A DNA stretch of 64,000 bases from Hymenobacter sp. PAMC 26628 (GCF_001562275.1 NZ_CP014304.1:4650001-4714000); one strand, 5' to 3'. Shown: positions 26,938-36,352, counted from the first letter of the stretch. A program made the numbers and translations. Notes: generated from the sequence alone by a model not told the origin.

Positions 26938-28518
26938 TTAATGGGTGGCCGCTAGGGCCGACGTGGGCTGGTCCGAATACAGGAGGACTTCCTTCACCCG
27001 GCACTCGGAGGCGGGGGTGGGGTTCAGCAGTTTCAGGCGCACGGTGTGCTTGCCTTTGGGCAGCTGGTATTTCCAGGCCAGCTCGTAGCGGCGGGTGGTG
27101 AAATCGGTGGGCCACTCCACCGCTTCCAGCAGTTGATTGTCCACGTACACTTCGCCTTTGAAGACGTGGCCCGGCTGCGCGCCCGTGTGCGCGGCCTCGC
27201 CCTTTACCACGAAGCCAATGCCGTCAAAATCAAAGCTGTACTCATCTTTCAGCGGCTTGTTGACGACGAGCCGGCCCACGGGATAATGGCCCGCAAAGCT
27301 TTTTTCGAACTTCACCGGCGTGGGTTCCTGCACGCGAATAGTAACCTGCTCGCCGCGCACGCTGCCGCCGTTGCGCTGCACCACTTGCAGGGCGTGCCGC
27401 AGGCCGATGTCGTACACGTCGTTGAGCGAGGTGCTGGTGTATTTGAAGTCCAGCGGCTCGGCCTCAGCCAGGCCCTGCTTCCAGTAGGCGGGAATGTGGT
27501 CGTAGCCCAGGATGGTGCCCAGAATGCCGCCCGCCGACGACGGGTTGCAGTCGGCATCCTGCCCGCAGCGGGTCGATATTGCCATCGTTTTCGTGAAGTC
27601 GCCCTCGCCGTAGAGCAGGCCAATGACCACGTAGGCCGAATTGACGGTGGCGTCGATGTCTAGCGGCTGGAAGACGGCATCCGGGCAGCCGATGTCGGCG
27701 CTCCACTTCTTCTGCACCTCGAACCAGGTCTGTTTCCAGTCGTGGGGGTACTGCTCGTGCCAGCGAATCACGTCGCTTATGCACTGGTGGTAGTTGCTCT
27801 GCTTCGGGATGGTTTTCAGGGCTTCCCGCACGAGGTACGGGATGTCGGAGGAGGTGAAGGCCAGCGAGTACAGGGCCCCCAGGTACACGCCGCCGTACCA
27901 GCCGTCGCCGTAGTTCATGATGTGGCCCACTTTGTCGCTGATGGCCGAGGCCGCGTTGGGCATCCCCGGCGACATCAGCCCCGCGAAGTCGGCCTCAATC
28001 TGGTAGTCGATGCAGTCGGCGTGCGGGTTGTTGAGCCAGTGGCCCGATTGCGGCGGCGCCATACCGTGCAGAATGTTGTAGCGTCCGGCCTGGTTGGCGT
28101 GCCACAGGGCGTAGCCCGCGTGGGCAAAGGCATTGGCGAAGGACGCCGCCGGGGCATCGAGGCCTTCCTTTTCAATAACTTCCACGAACGTAAGGTCCAT
28201 GTACAGGTCGTCGTAAACGCCGGGATTTTCCACCATCGTTTTCTTGAGGTAGCCGTCGTACCACGGAATCGCTTGATAATCTTGAATCATCGTGCCGTTG
28301 TACTTGAACTCCACCGGCGCGCCGTAGGTCACGCCAATGGTTTGGCCGGCCCAGCCGCCCTTAATTTTGTTTTGCAGCGCCGCTTTGGTCAGCACGAGCG
28401 TCTTGGGGGCGGAAGTCGTTTTCGGGCGCGGTTTGGCCGGACTTTGGGCCGGCGCCAGGGCCGGCGCACACGCCAAGCCGCAGGCCAGGGCAACGCGGGG
28501 GAAGGAGTTTGTTCGCAT
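26938..28518 (-). CDS. Secreted ADP-ribosylglycohydrolase family protein with C-terminal beta domain
   Basis: The 526-residue protein starts with a signal peptide ending ALAPAQ. The helical ADP-ribosylglycohydrolase domain covers about residues 45-370: KIKGGWAGQTIGVTYGAPVE at the front, DDLYMDLTFVEVIE, and the metal-binding C-terminal motif STRCGQDADCNPSSAGGILG (Asp-x-Asp). A beta-sandwich domain of about 110 residues closes the protein. Cytosolic relatives remove ADP-ribose from proteins, but export points instead to cleaving extracellular ribosides. Similar proteins sit in the Bacteroides ribose-utilisation locus. Here a GRP-type permease is next upstream and a ribokinase two genes further. 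Confidence 0.85.
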   Translation of the reverse strand: MRTNSFPRVALACGLACAPALAPAQSPAKPRPKTTSAPKTLVLTKAALQNKIKGGWAGQTIGVTYGAPVEFKYNGTMIQDYQAIPWYDGYLKKTMVENPGVYDDLYMDLTFVEVIEKEGLDAPAASFANAFAHAGYALWHANQAGRYNILHGMAPPQSGHWLNNPHADCIDYQIEADFAGLMSPGMPNAASAISDKVGHIMNYGDGWYGGVYLGALYSLAFTSSDIPYLVREALKTIPKQSNYHQCISDVIRWHEQYPHDWKQTWFEVQKKWSADIGCPDAVFQPLDIDATVNSAYVVIGLLYGEGDFTKTMAISTRCGQDADCNPSSAGGILGTILGYDHIPAYWKQGLAEAEPLDFKYTSTSLNDVYDIGLRHALQVVQRNGGSVRGEQVTIRVQEPTPVKFEKSFAGHYPVGRLVVNKPLKDEYSFDFDGIGFVVKGEAAHTGAQPGHVFKGEVYVDNQLLEAVEWPTDFTTRRYELAWKYQLPKGKHTVRLKLLNPTPASECRVKEVLLYSDQPTSALAATH

Positions 28519-28593
28519 CAGTTGCGACGTGAGGTAGTGAAGTGAGGGGGGCTGGCAACCCGCTAAAGGCCCGCTTGCCGGGGTGTCGTCCGC

Positions 28594-29637
28594 TTAGTGG
28601 GCGGCAATGATGAGGGCCAGTCCGCCGAGGTAGCACAGCAGCATCCCGTTCAGAATCAGTGGTGTACCGGACGGGGCGTTGCGGAATTCCTTCCAGATGA
28701 AAATGCCCCAGACGGCAGCCACCACCGTCGCGCCCTGCCCCAGCCCGTAGGAAATGGCCGGCCCGGCCTTGCCCGAGGCCAGAATGCTGAACGACATGCC
28801 CACGCACCAGATGGCTCCGCCCAACACGCCCATCAGGTGGCTGCGCCCGCTGCCCCGGAAGTAGTCGGCGTAGCTCACGGGCGTGCCGCTGAACGGCCGC
28901 CGCATCAGCAGGGTGTTGAACAGAAAGTTGCTGAGCAGCACGCCCCCGGCGAAGCAGGATACGGCCGAATAGGGACTCAGCTTGCCAGCCAGCGGCACGT
29001 TGAAATTTGGGAACATGGACGCCGCTACGTACTTGTAGAAGAAGCCCATCAGCAGGCCCGCCACCACCGCTAGTAGCAGCCCCCTGCCCGACACCTGCTG
29101 GGCCTTGGCCGCCGCCCGGCGGTAGGCAAAGGCGTTCAGCAAGATGGCCACCACCACCAGCCCCACGCCCAGAAACAACCGCGTGGAATCACCGAGCGGA
29201 TTGCCCAGGTAGTTGACCACCACCCCGCACACCAGCGCGATGCCGATGCCCACCGGAAACGCAACTGACATGCCCGCAATGGCAATGGCGGCCACCAGCA
29301 GGATATTAGCCGCGTTGAAAATGACGCCGCCCAGTACGGCCGAGCCGATGGAGGCGCCATCGGCCTGCCGCAGGTCGGTCAGGAAGCTGCGGCCGGCCTC
29401 CCCAGTGCTACCCAGCGTGAGGCCAAACACCAGGGCCGTAAGGACAATGCCCAGCACGTAGTCCCAGTAAAACAGCTCGAAGCGCCACTGCTGGGCGGCC
29501 AGTTTCTGGGTGTTGGCCCAGGAGCCCCAGCACAGCATCGTGACCAGGCAAAAACTGACCGCCGTGGCGTAGGTATTGATAATAAACACAGGGCGGATGG
29601 GGAAGGTGAAAAGGGATTTTGTGAGCAGCAGGCGCAC
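28594..29637 (-). CDS. GRP/RhaT-like sugar permease (DMT superfamily)
   Basis: The 347-residue protein has about ten hydrophobic helices and the layout of the glucose/ribose porter and rhamnose transporter group in the drug/metabolite superfamily. Recognisable pieces are FCLVTMLCWGSWANTQKLA in helix 1, FNAANILLVAAIAIAGMSVA, FPVGIGIALVCGVVVNYLGN and GVLGGAIWCVGMSFSILAS. These proteins import sugars such as ribose, glucose or rhamnose by cation symport. Placement between an exported ADP-ribosylglycohydrolase and a ribokinase points to ribose or a related furanose; this is inference from context. Confidence 0.75.
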   Translation of the reverse strand: MRLLLTKSLFTFPIRPVFIINTYATAVSFCLVTMLCWGSWANTQKLAAQQWRFELFYWDYVLGIVLTALVFGLTLGSTGEAGRSFLTDLRQADGASIGSAVLGGVIFNAANILLVAAIAIAGMSVAFPVGIGIALVCGVVVNYLGNPLGDSTRLFLGVGLVVVAILLNAFAYRRAAAKAQQVSGRGLLLAVVAGLLMGFFYKYVAASMFPNFNVPLAGKLSPYSAVSCFAGGVLLSNFLFNTLLMRRPFSGTPVSYADYFRGSGRSHLMGVLGGAIWCVGMSFSILASGKAGPAISYGLGQGATVVAAVWGIFIWKEFRNAPSGTPLILNGMLLCYLGGLALIIAAH

Positions 29638-29667
29638 GATGATGGAAGCAGCGTCAGCCGCTGCCCG

Positions 29668-32274
29668 TTACTTCAGGCAGCGAAAGCCTAGCGTACCGGC
29701 CCGGTCGTAGCCCGCTTTCATGATGAAGTACTTGCAATGAAAATCCAGCGGCTGGGGCCCACCGGGCGCATTGTTGGTGGCCTGGCCGGGGAAGTACCAG
29801 CGCGAGGTTTGCAGCTGCCAGCCCGCGCAGCCGCTGCGCAATGACACGAAGTGGTTGTGGCCGTCAAACCGCTCGCTCTCGGTCCACTCCCACACTTCGT
29901 TGTACACGAAATCGCGACCGTGGGCTTCGCCCGCGATTTGCCATTCCCACTCGGTGGGCAGCCGAAGGCCGGCCCAGGCGGCGTAGGCGCGGGCATCGTC
30001 GAGGCTCACGTACACCACCGGCTTGTTCTTCAGCGAGTCTGGGCAGGTGCGGCCCGGCCAGTGACGCAGGTAATCCACGGTGTCGGCGGGGGCGTAGCCA
30101 CTGGCTTGCACGAAGGCGGCGTATTCGCCGTTGGTCACGGCCCGTGGCATGATGTTGAAAGCGGGTACGGCCACTTTCGTGCGATGCACAATCAGCTCCT
30201 TGCCGAAGCTGTTTTTCTCCGTCCGGTAGTCGTTGTTGTTCTTGCCGTCGGCGTCCGGGAAGCTCTCGCTTTCCCGCTTCACGCCCTTCGTCACCAGGTT
30301 GTACTCGCCCGCTTTCACGGCCAGCAGGTTGCCGGGCGCGGGGCCGTGGCCGGGCCCAATGGCCGGCGGCGCTTTGAACGGTTTGGTCGACACGAACGCG
30401 ACGTGCGGGTCCGTAACCGGCAACGGCGTGGCGGTTTCCTGCCGCTGCTGGCGCAGCAGCGCCGCCACGGCGGCCGATGGCTGGTTTTTAAAACCGACCA
30501 CGCAGCCAAACCGCGCAATCGGCACCGTGACCTTTTGGCCGGTCACGGCCAGCTTTTGGCCGCTCCACAAGTCGTAGTAGTGCCAGGATTTGTCGCCCAC
30601 CGGCAGCGCCACCGTCCGCACGGCCCCCGCCGAATCGGTGATGATGTTCCAGATTTTACTGTCCTTATTCTCCCAGGAAGAAATGTGCACCTTGGCGTGG
30701 CCGCTGGGCAAGTATGGCTTCCAGGAATCCGAGTTATACAGCCCGGAAAACTGCTGGTAGATGGCGTTTATTTTCCGTAAATCCTGGCGGTCGCGCGCGT
30801 TCCAGGGGTTCACGTAGCCGAACACGTTTTCCCACACGATGAGGCCCTGCGCGTTTATCCAGCTGTAGGCCATATTGTTCTGCCGGTCGCGGGCGTTGCG
30901 GTTGATGGTCCACTGCATGTGCTCGGGAATCAGCCATTTCACCCGCGATACCCCGTTATTTTTGTATGGCTGGAGGGTCTGGCCGTAGGACGACGTGAGG
31001 GCGTTGTAGCCCTGAATGTTTTGCAGGCTCGGGTGGTGCTCGGTGCCCAGGCTGAAGCCCCGCTTCACCTTATCCAGTTCCGGCTGGAATTCGCCCGCGT
31101 CGAAATACACATCCAGAAACGCCCCGTCCACGTCAGTTTCCGCGATGAGGCGGGCCAGGTCCTGCTCGTCGGTGAGCGTGCTGGTGCGGCGGGTGTCAAT
31201 TTCCCACGAGGTATAGGGAAAATATACCTTCACCCCATTAGCGTGAAATTCCTTCACAATGGCCTTGAGCGCGGCGATGCCCCCGCCCGGCAGCGCCCGC
31301 AGGAAGTCCCTGCTGTTGCGCTGGTCGATGCCGATGTTGGGGTAGCTGTACCAGAACAGCACCGACTGAAATCCGCCGAACTCGCGCTTCATCTTGTCGC
31401 AGTATTTCTGCACGGTGAAGGTCTTTTTGTCGGCGTCCCAAAAGTCCTGGTCCCACAAATAAGCGTAGCCCGAAATGTAGTTTTTCTTCGTCCACTGCAT
31501 CTCCTTCCGGTCGTAGAGCTGGCGGTCCACAGCCGGCGATTTTGGGTAGAAAGAGGGACGCAGGGCGTCGTATTTCGCCTGATTCAGCTTGGTGGCGGGC
31601 ACGGAAAAGGTGAGGGCCCGGAGCTGGATTTGCGTTGCGGCGGCGCTGTTGCTCTCAAAGAGCACGGTGGGCTGCACCATCAGCTTCAGCGTGTCGAAGG
31701 CGGGCACGCGGAACTCCCGGTGCAGGCTCGTCCACGCCGTGGTGATGCGCACGCTGTCCACGTTGGCGGTTTTCACCACGGCGTGGCTGTTTTGCTGACC
31801 TATCTTAATGTAGATGAGCTTGATGCTGAAGCGGGTGTTGCCCCGGTCGTTTTTGGCCTGGCCGTTGAACACGATGCGGTCGCCGGGCCGCAGGCGCATA
31901 TCGTTCAGCACGCGCTTAAAATATAGGCGCACGCTCTGGCTCTTCACCACTTTCATATCCAGGTACAGTGCCGCCGTGTCGTTCAAATGGCCCCGCAGGT
32001 AGGTCTGGTACGCTTTCATGCCCTTGTACCAGCCGTTCCAGTCCTCGTTGAAAGCGGGGGGCGCGATGACCGTTTCGTTTTCCTTCACGCCGGCAAACGG
32101 CCGGTACTTCCAGGTGATGGGCACTCCCCAGTCCGACCGGCTCACGAACTCCGAAAACGGAAACACGAGCACGCCCTTGCCGGGGCCCGGCGGCGTTTGC
32201 GCCCACGTATTTCCGCCGATAAGCAGGAAGAGTATGGCGGCCAGCAACGGCAATTTTTTAACGATATATCCCAT
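29668..32274 (-). CDS. Secreted barrel-like domain fused to a SUMF1 (formylglycine-generating-enzyme-like) domain
   Basis: The 868-residue protein starts with a signal peptide ending NTWAQ. Residues about 40-230 form a beta-rich region. About 240-600 look like a glycosidase-type barrel (FGGFQSVLFWYSYPNIGID, HANGVKVYFPYTSWEIDT, VDGAFLDVYFDAGEF, WINAQGLIVWENVFGYVNPW). The last 200 residues are a SUMF1/FGE-sulfatase fold: PAFNIMPRAVTNGEYAAFVQ, VYVSLDDARAYAAWAGLRLP, TEWEWQ, EVWEWTES, GTLGFRCLK. SUMF1 folds activate sulfatases or bind sugar, but no sulfatase gene occurs here, and the active-site Cys pair of true FGE is not evident. Family of the barrel is not assigned. Start 32274 is chosen for its signal peptide. 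Confidence 0.7.
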   Translation of the reverse strand: MGYIVKKLPLLAAILFLLIGGNTWAQTPPGPGKGVLVFPFSEFVSRSDWGVPITWKYRPFAGVKENETVIAPPAFNEDWNGWYKGMKAYQTYLRGHLNDTAALYLDMKVVKSQSVRLYFKRVLNDMRLRPGDRIVFNGQAKNDRGNTRFSIKLIYIKIGQQNSHAVVKTANVDSVRITTAWTSLHREFRVPAFDTLKLMVQPTVLFESNSAAATQIQLRALTFSVPATKLNQAKYDALRPSFYPKSPAVDRQLYDRKEMQWTKKNYISGYAYLWDQDFWDADKKTFTVQKYCDKMKREFGGFQSVLFWYSYPNIGIDQRNSRDFLRALPGGGIAALKAIVKEFHANGVKVYFPYTSWEIDTRRTSTLTDEQDLARLIAETDVDGAFLDVYFDAGEFQPELDKVKRGFSLGTEHHPSLQNIQGYNALTSSYGQTLQPYKNNGVSRVKWLIPEHMQWTINRNARDRQNNMAYSWINAQGLIVWENVFGYVNPWNARDRQDLRKINAIYQQFSGLYNSDSWKPYLPSGHAKVHISSWENKDSKIWNIITDSAGAVRTVALPVGDKSWHYYDLWSGQKLAVTGQKVTVPIARFGCVVGFKNQPSAAVAALLRQQRQETATPLPVTDPHVAFVSTKPFKAPPAIGPGHGPAPGNLLAVKAGEYNLVTKGVKRESESFPDADGKNNNDYRTEKNSFGKELIVHRTKVAVPAFNIMPRAVTNGEYAAFVQASGYAPADTVDYLRHWPGRTCPDSLKNKPVVYVSLDDARAYAAWAGLRLPTEWEWQIAGEAHGRDFVYNEVWEWTESERFDGHNHFVSLRSGCAGWQLQTSRWYFPGQATNNAPGGPQPLDFHCKYFIMKAGYDRAGTLGFRCLK

Positions 32275-32355
32275 GATGAACTGACTAGCCGCCAGCGCCT
32301 TGTTGATAAATAAATCCCGGTTTGATTCGACGCGAATCAGGGGCATTTTTTCGCG

Positions 32356-33270
32356 TTACGCACTGACACCCAACAGCTCCCGTCGGTAGGGCACGGAGGC
32401 CTGCGCGCCCATGCGCGTGACGGAAATGGCCGCCGCCTGATTGGCGAATTCGACCGCCGATTCCAGCGGTATTCCCTCGGCCACCGCCACCGCCAGGGCC
32501 CCGTTGAACACGTCGCCGGCGGCGGTGGTATCCACGGCCCGCACGCGGGCCGTGGGCAGGAGCCGGGCCCCCGTTTCGGTGCAGAGGTAAGCGCCCTCCC
32601 CGCCGAGGGTGATGACCACGTTGGCCACGCCCTTTTCCCGCAGGAACCGGGCCGCCGCCCGCATCGACGCTTCGTCCGTAATCGGAATGCCGGTCAGGGT
32701 TTCGGCCTCCGCGCGGTTGGGCGTGAGTAGGAACAGCTGCCGCAGCAGCGCATCGGGTAGCGGCATGGCGGGGGCGGGGTTCAGGATTACCCGCTTGCCG
32801 TGGGCCGTGGCCAGGGCGGCGGCGGCCGTCACGGTGGCCAGTGGCACTTCCAGCTGCATCAGCACCACGGCGCAGCGGGCGAAGGCAGGCGCGGCCCGCG
32901 CCAGGTCTTCGGGGCTGAGAGTGCCGTTGGCACCGGGGGCCACCACGATGCTGTTTTCGCCCGCGGCGTCCACCGTAATCAGGGCCACGCCCGAGGGGTG
33001 GTCCGGGTCGGCCAGCAGATAGTCGGCCCCAATGCCTTCCTGCTGGAAGTGCTGCCGGGCCTGCTGGCCAAACAGGTCGTCGCCCAGCTTGGTGACGAAC
33101 GCGACCTGCCCGCCCAGGCGGGCCGCCGCCACGGCCTGATTGGCCCCCTTGCCGCCGGGATTCGTCAAAAACCGGCCGCCCAGCACCGTTTCGCCCGGCT
33201 GCGGGAACCGGTCGGTTTTAATCACCATGTCCGTGTTGGTACTGCCGATGACCAGAATATTAGGACTCAT
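32356..33270 (-). CDS. rbsK: Ribokinase
   Basis: The 304-residue PfkB-family kinase has both family signatures: GGKGANQAVAAARLGG near residue 39 and DTTAAGDVFNGALAVA near 245, the latter with the catalytic Asp and anion hole. NTDMVIKTDRFPQPGETVLG at the start is the ribokinase sugar-binding segment, and the C-terminal GAQASVPYR end is also typical. It phosphorylates D-ribose to ribose-5-phosphate in the cytoplasm. It sits between the SUMF1-fusion gene (82 bp downstream) and the heparinase II/III gene (55 bp upstream). Ribose specificity is based on overall similarity. Confidence 0.85.
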   Translation of the reverse strand: MSPNILVIGSTNTDMVIKTDRFPQPGETVLGGRFLTNPGGKGANQAVAAARLGGQVAFVTKLGDDLFGQQARQHFQQEGIGADYLLADPDHPSGVALITVDAAGENSIVVAPGANGTLSPEDLARAAPAFARCAVVLMQLEVPLATVTAAAALATAHGKRVILNPAPAMPLPDALLRQLFLLTPNRAEAETLTGIPITDEASMRAAARFLREKGVANVVITLGGEGAYLCTETGARLLPTARVRAVDTTAAGDVFNGALAVAVAEGIPLESAVEFANQAAAISVTRMGAQASVPYRRELLGVSA

Positions 33271-33324
33271 AACTTGCGGAATTGAGAAAGGGAGGAGATG
33301 AGAAAAGCGGTGGTGCGAACCGCG

Positions 33325-35238
33325 TTACTGCCCGGCCGAAGCGGACGTTTGCTGCGGCCACTGCGCCAGTGGCAACACCTTGCGCGGGGCCCCGCCGCCC
33401 GCACTGCCCGGCACCAGCAGCACCGAAAGGGGCACTTTCGCGTTGGCTGGCACCGTCACCTCAAAGCCCACCAGGGTGGTGCCGGGGTTGGGGGCGTCGT
33501 AGTCGTGCGGCCCCACCGTGGGCCAGGTTTTGAGGGTGATGGTGGCCGGCTCGGCCACTTGCAGCCGCAGCTTTTTGCCGTGGTTGGTCAGCTCGGCGGT
33601 GGTAGGATTCAGGATTTTCACGGTGGCGGGCGTGAGCATGGCCCAGCGCACGGTAGCGGCGGCCGAGCCACCGGTCAGCTCGTCGCGCACCACGGCCGCG
33701 CGCCCATCTACCAGGGCCACCCCGCGGTGGGCGGCGGCCAGGGCCGGGTACAGTGGGCTCAGGTCGGTGGTGGCGCTCTGGAAATCGGGCGCGGCCGAGT
33801 GGCCGGTGAGCACGGCGGCCCCTTTCGCGGCTTGCAGGCCGTTGTTGACGGTGAGGGTGCTGTGGGCGAAGTTGGTAAGCCGGAACACGTCCCAGCGCTG
33901 CTTGCCGAACGGGTCGATGCCCTTCGACTCCAGCGACTCGTAGTCCTGGGCTCCAAAATCCATGCTCCAACGCACGCCGTCGGCTTCGAAAACGAACGAG
34001 CCCACGTCCATGTGCCCGTGGCTGACGGCGGGCGAGCCGGCTTTAAGGCCCAGGTACAAGGCATTGGGGTCGGTCCAGGAGGTGCGCAGCAGCGCTACCG
34101 GGTTGGGGCCGCCGCCCACCCACTGCGTGGCGGCTGGGGCCGGAATATCGCGCAGGGCAATGCCGTGGCTCCACAGCATAAGGGCCGGCAACAGGCGGTT
34201 CTGGACGTGCTGGCTAGCGTCGGCGGCTTCCAACCGGGTGCGTTCTACCCACAGCAATGAAGGGTTTTTGAGCTTGGCGGCAAACCAGTACATGGCCGGC
34301 TGCGGCCCCCCAGCGGGCCAGGAATCGGAATACATGAAGGCGTTGCCCGACGGGCCCGTCATGTTGAGCAGGTAGCCCGGTGTTTTCAGAAAGCCGGGCT
34401 GCTGGCTCAGGCCGAAATCCTGGCCAAAGGCCTTCTCCAGCGCGCTGATGAGCAGCACGTTGAAGCTGGTGCCGTAGCCCCAGTAGCCGTAGCCTTCGGG
34501 ATAGGCACCGTCGGGGCCGTAGGCGCGCATGGGAATCACCACGGTTTCGATGGCGCGGTTGAGCACGGCGCGGGCCAGCACCGGCTGCTCGTCGTAGAGC
34601 GCCAGCGCGCCGAAGGCCATGCCGGCGTTGCACACCTGGTTCCAGTTGTTGGTTTTCGTCAGCCAGCCGTTGTTTTCGGGCAGCAGCGAGGGCTCCAGGC
34701 CTTTTTTCAGCAGGGCTTCGCGGACGGTGGCGCGGGTGGCTTCTGATAGGTCGTTGTAAAGCCAGTCGTAGCCCAGGGCCACGCCCGTGGTCATTTCGGC
34801 CACGTCGAGGAAGTGCGCGGGGTTCCAGTCGCTAAAGGCGGCCACGGCCAGCAGCTCCTGCTCGGCCCGCCGGCGGTACTTTTCCTGCCGCGTCATCCGC
34901 CAGGCGTAGGCCAGAAAAAACTCGCGGCGCAGGCACTCCCGCGACACGTCGAGCAGCCGCCGGCCTACCTTGATACGTTGGAGCACCGGCAAGCCCACCA
35001 TCCTGTCACATTCCGCGAGAATGCTTTGGTGGACCGCCCGCCAGGTTTGGTCTGCGGCAATGGTCTGCTGGATGGATTGCTCCTGACCGGCCAGCAGCAG
35101 CAGGCGCGGGTGGGCCGGCACCGGGGTGGTGGCCGCAATGGGGCCGGTTGAAGCCACGGCCGCCGGCTGCCCGCCGGCCGCCAGCCCCGTCAGGAGCAGC
35201 AGCAGCAGCAGGCTGCGGAATAGAACGGGTGGGTTCAT
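33325..35238 (-). CDS. Heparinase II/III family polysaccharide lyase
   Basis: The 637-residue secreted protein has a signal peptide with a long Leu run, an (alpha/alpha)n toroid over about residues 50-370 (NNGWLTKTNNWNQVCNAGMA, YGPDGAYPEGYGYWGYGTSF) and the heparinase II/III beta domain after it (SHGHMDVGSFVFEADGVRWS, MDFGAQDYES, FAHSTLTVN). The Asn, Tyr and His residues in NNWNQVCN, YPEGYGYWGYG and SHGHMDVG are those used by this lyase fold (PL12, PL15, PL17, PL21 relatives). It would cleave uronate-containing chains by beta-elimination, giving unsaturated ends for GH88 and the Kdu enzymes encoded here. The exact PL family cannot be assigned by eye. Confidence 0.82.
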   Translation of the reverse strand: MNPPVLFRSLLLLLLLTGLAAGGQPAAVASTGPIAATTPVPAHPRLLLLAGQEQSIQQTIAADQTWRAVHQSILAECDRMVGLPVLQRIKVGRRLLDVSRECLRREFFLAYAWRMTRQEKYRRRAEQELLAVAAFSDWNPAHFLDVAEMTTGVALGYDWLYNDLSEATRATVREALLKKGLEPSLLPENNGWLTKTNNWNQVCNAGMAFGALALYDEQPVLARAVLNRAIETVVIPMRAYGPDGAYPEGYGYWGYGTSFNVLLISALEKAFGQDFGLSQQPGFLKTPGYLLNMTGPSGNAFMYSDSWPAGGPQPAMYWFAAKLKNPSLLWVERTRLEAADASQHVQNRLLPALMLWSHGIALRDIPAPAATQWVGGGPNPVALLRTSWTDPNALYLGLKAGSPAVSHGHMDVGSFVFEADGVRWSMDFGAQDYESLESKGIDPFGKQRWDVFRLTNFAHSTLTVNNGLQAAKGAAVLTGHSAAPDFQSATTDLSPLYPALAAAHRGVALVDGRAAVVRDELTGGSAAATVRWAMLTPATVKILNPTTAELTNHGKKLRLQVAEPATITLKTWPTVGPHDYDAPNPGTTLVGFEVTVPANAKVPLSVLLVPGSAGGGAPRKVLPLAQWPQQTSASAGQ

Positions 35239-35311
35239 GAGGCGGGTATGGCGTGAATTGGCGTAATCAATTGGTAGAAAATACTTGCCCTGGCTTGGAT
35301 TAAAGCGGCCT

Positions 35312-36352
35312 TTAGTCGGGCTGCTTGTTTTTCCAGAGCTTGAAATCGTCCCAGTAGATTTGCAGCGGCTTGCCCTGCGCCCGCATAAAAGCCACGACGT
35401 CCTTCGAGGTGTAGAGCTTCATTGGGTTGTAGTCGGTGAGGCCGTCGGGTCGGGGGTCGGTGGTGCTGTGCGTGTAGTTTTTCACGTCGAATACCACCTG
35501 CCGGGCCCCGCCTTCCGGGGTGATGGCCATGTAGAACCGGCCGGTTTGGGCATCGCCCTCTTTGAAATAGTAGTCCATCGTAAACCACTGGCCGATGGGC
35601 ACTTTCACGGGGTGCTGGTTGGCGTTCCACACCTCGATTTGCCCGGTGTTTTCCGCGTTTAGAATAAAGCACAAATCCCCTTCCTCCTTCACCGGCTTGC
35701 CGATGCCCAGCGTGATGCGGAAGCCGTATTTTGCCGTCGGCTCCCACCACGTGTTATTCCAGAACTCGGAGATGGTCAGCCACTTTATCTTGTCGGGGTA
35801 CTTGCGTAGGGCGCGAAAATCCTCCGGCAGGAAAACCCGCACCGATTGGTAAAACTCCCGGTAGCCGCTTTTGATGCCGTAGAGAGCAGTTTGCACGCGG
35901 GCTTTCACTTGGTGTGCGTCGGCTTCCCAGAAGTCGTTGAGCTGAAAGGCCAGCACATGGTTGCCGGGGTTGCCGGGCTCCGGGATGATGCGGGCCCAGC
36001 GTTTGGTGGAGTCGCCGCCGGTGTACTGAATCATGAACGTGCCGCCGTCGGGGCTGCGGTCGAGGTCGGCCACCCAGTCGTTTTTCCGACCGAGCGTATT
36101 ATCCACCCCGGTGATGACTTCCGGGGCGTAGCCGGGGTGGGCCGGGTTAGGAAGCTCCTTTGGGTCGGGGCCCACGCGGGAGGTGCCTTCAAAGCCGGAC
36201 TGAAAAACCAGGGTCGGTTGGGGCGCGGCTTTCTGGCCGGCCGGTGCCCGGCTGGTCAGCCGTTTCAGGCCCTGGGCGTGGCTGGCCGGGCCTGCCAGCA
36301 GCAGCGCCGTGCCCAGGAGCAAGGCCCCGGCATACGTGGTTGACTTGCTCAT
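35312..36352 (-). CDS. Secreted jelly-roll protein, candidate polysaccharide lyase
   Basis: The 346-residue product has a signal peptide ending SHAQ (start 36352 chosen for it). The rest is rich in beta strands and aromatics: VLAFQLNDFWEADAHQVKAR, KSGYREFYQSVRVFLPEDF, KYGFRITLGIGKPVKEEGDL, GQWFTMDYYFKEGD, LQIYWDDFKLWKN. This order of long strands and the closing YWDDFKLW resemble concanavalin-like lyases such as PL7, PL13, PL18 and PL20, but no catalytic signature was matched with certainty. It lies between a GH3 gene and a heparinase II/III gene in the same transcript, which fits a carbohydrate-active role. Confidence 0.6.
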   Translation of the reverse strand: MSKSTTYAGALLLGTALLLAGPASHAQGLKRLTSRAPAGQKAAPQPTLVFQSGFEGTSRVGPDPKELPNPAHPGYAPEVITGVDNTLGRKNDWVADLDRSPDGGTFMIQYTGGDSTKRWARIIPEPGNPGNHVLAFQLNDFWEADAHQVKARVQTALYGIKSGYREFYQSVRVFLPEDFRALRKYPDKIKWLTISEFWNNTWWEPTAKYGFRITLGIGKPVKEEGDLCFILNAENTGQIEVWNANQHPVKVPIGQWFTMDYYFKEGDAQTGRFYMAITPEGGARQVVFDVKNYTHSTTDPRPDGLTDYNPMKLYTSKDVVAFMRAQGKPLQIYWDDFKLWKNKQPD

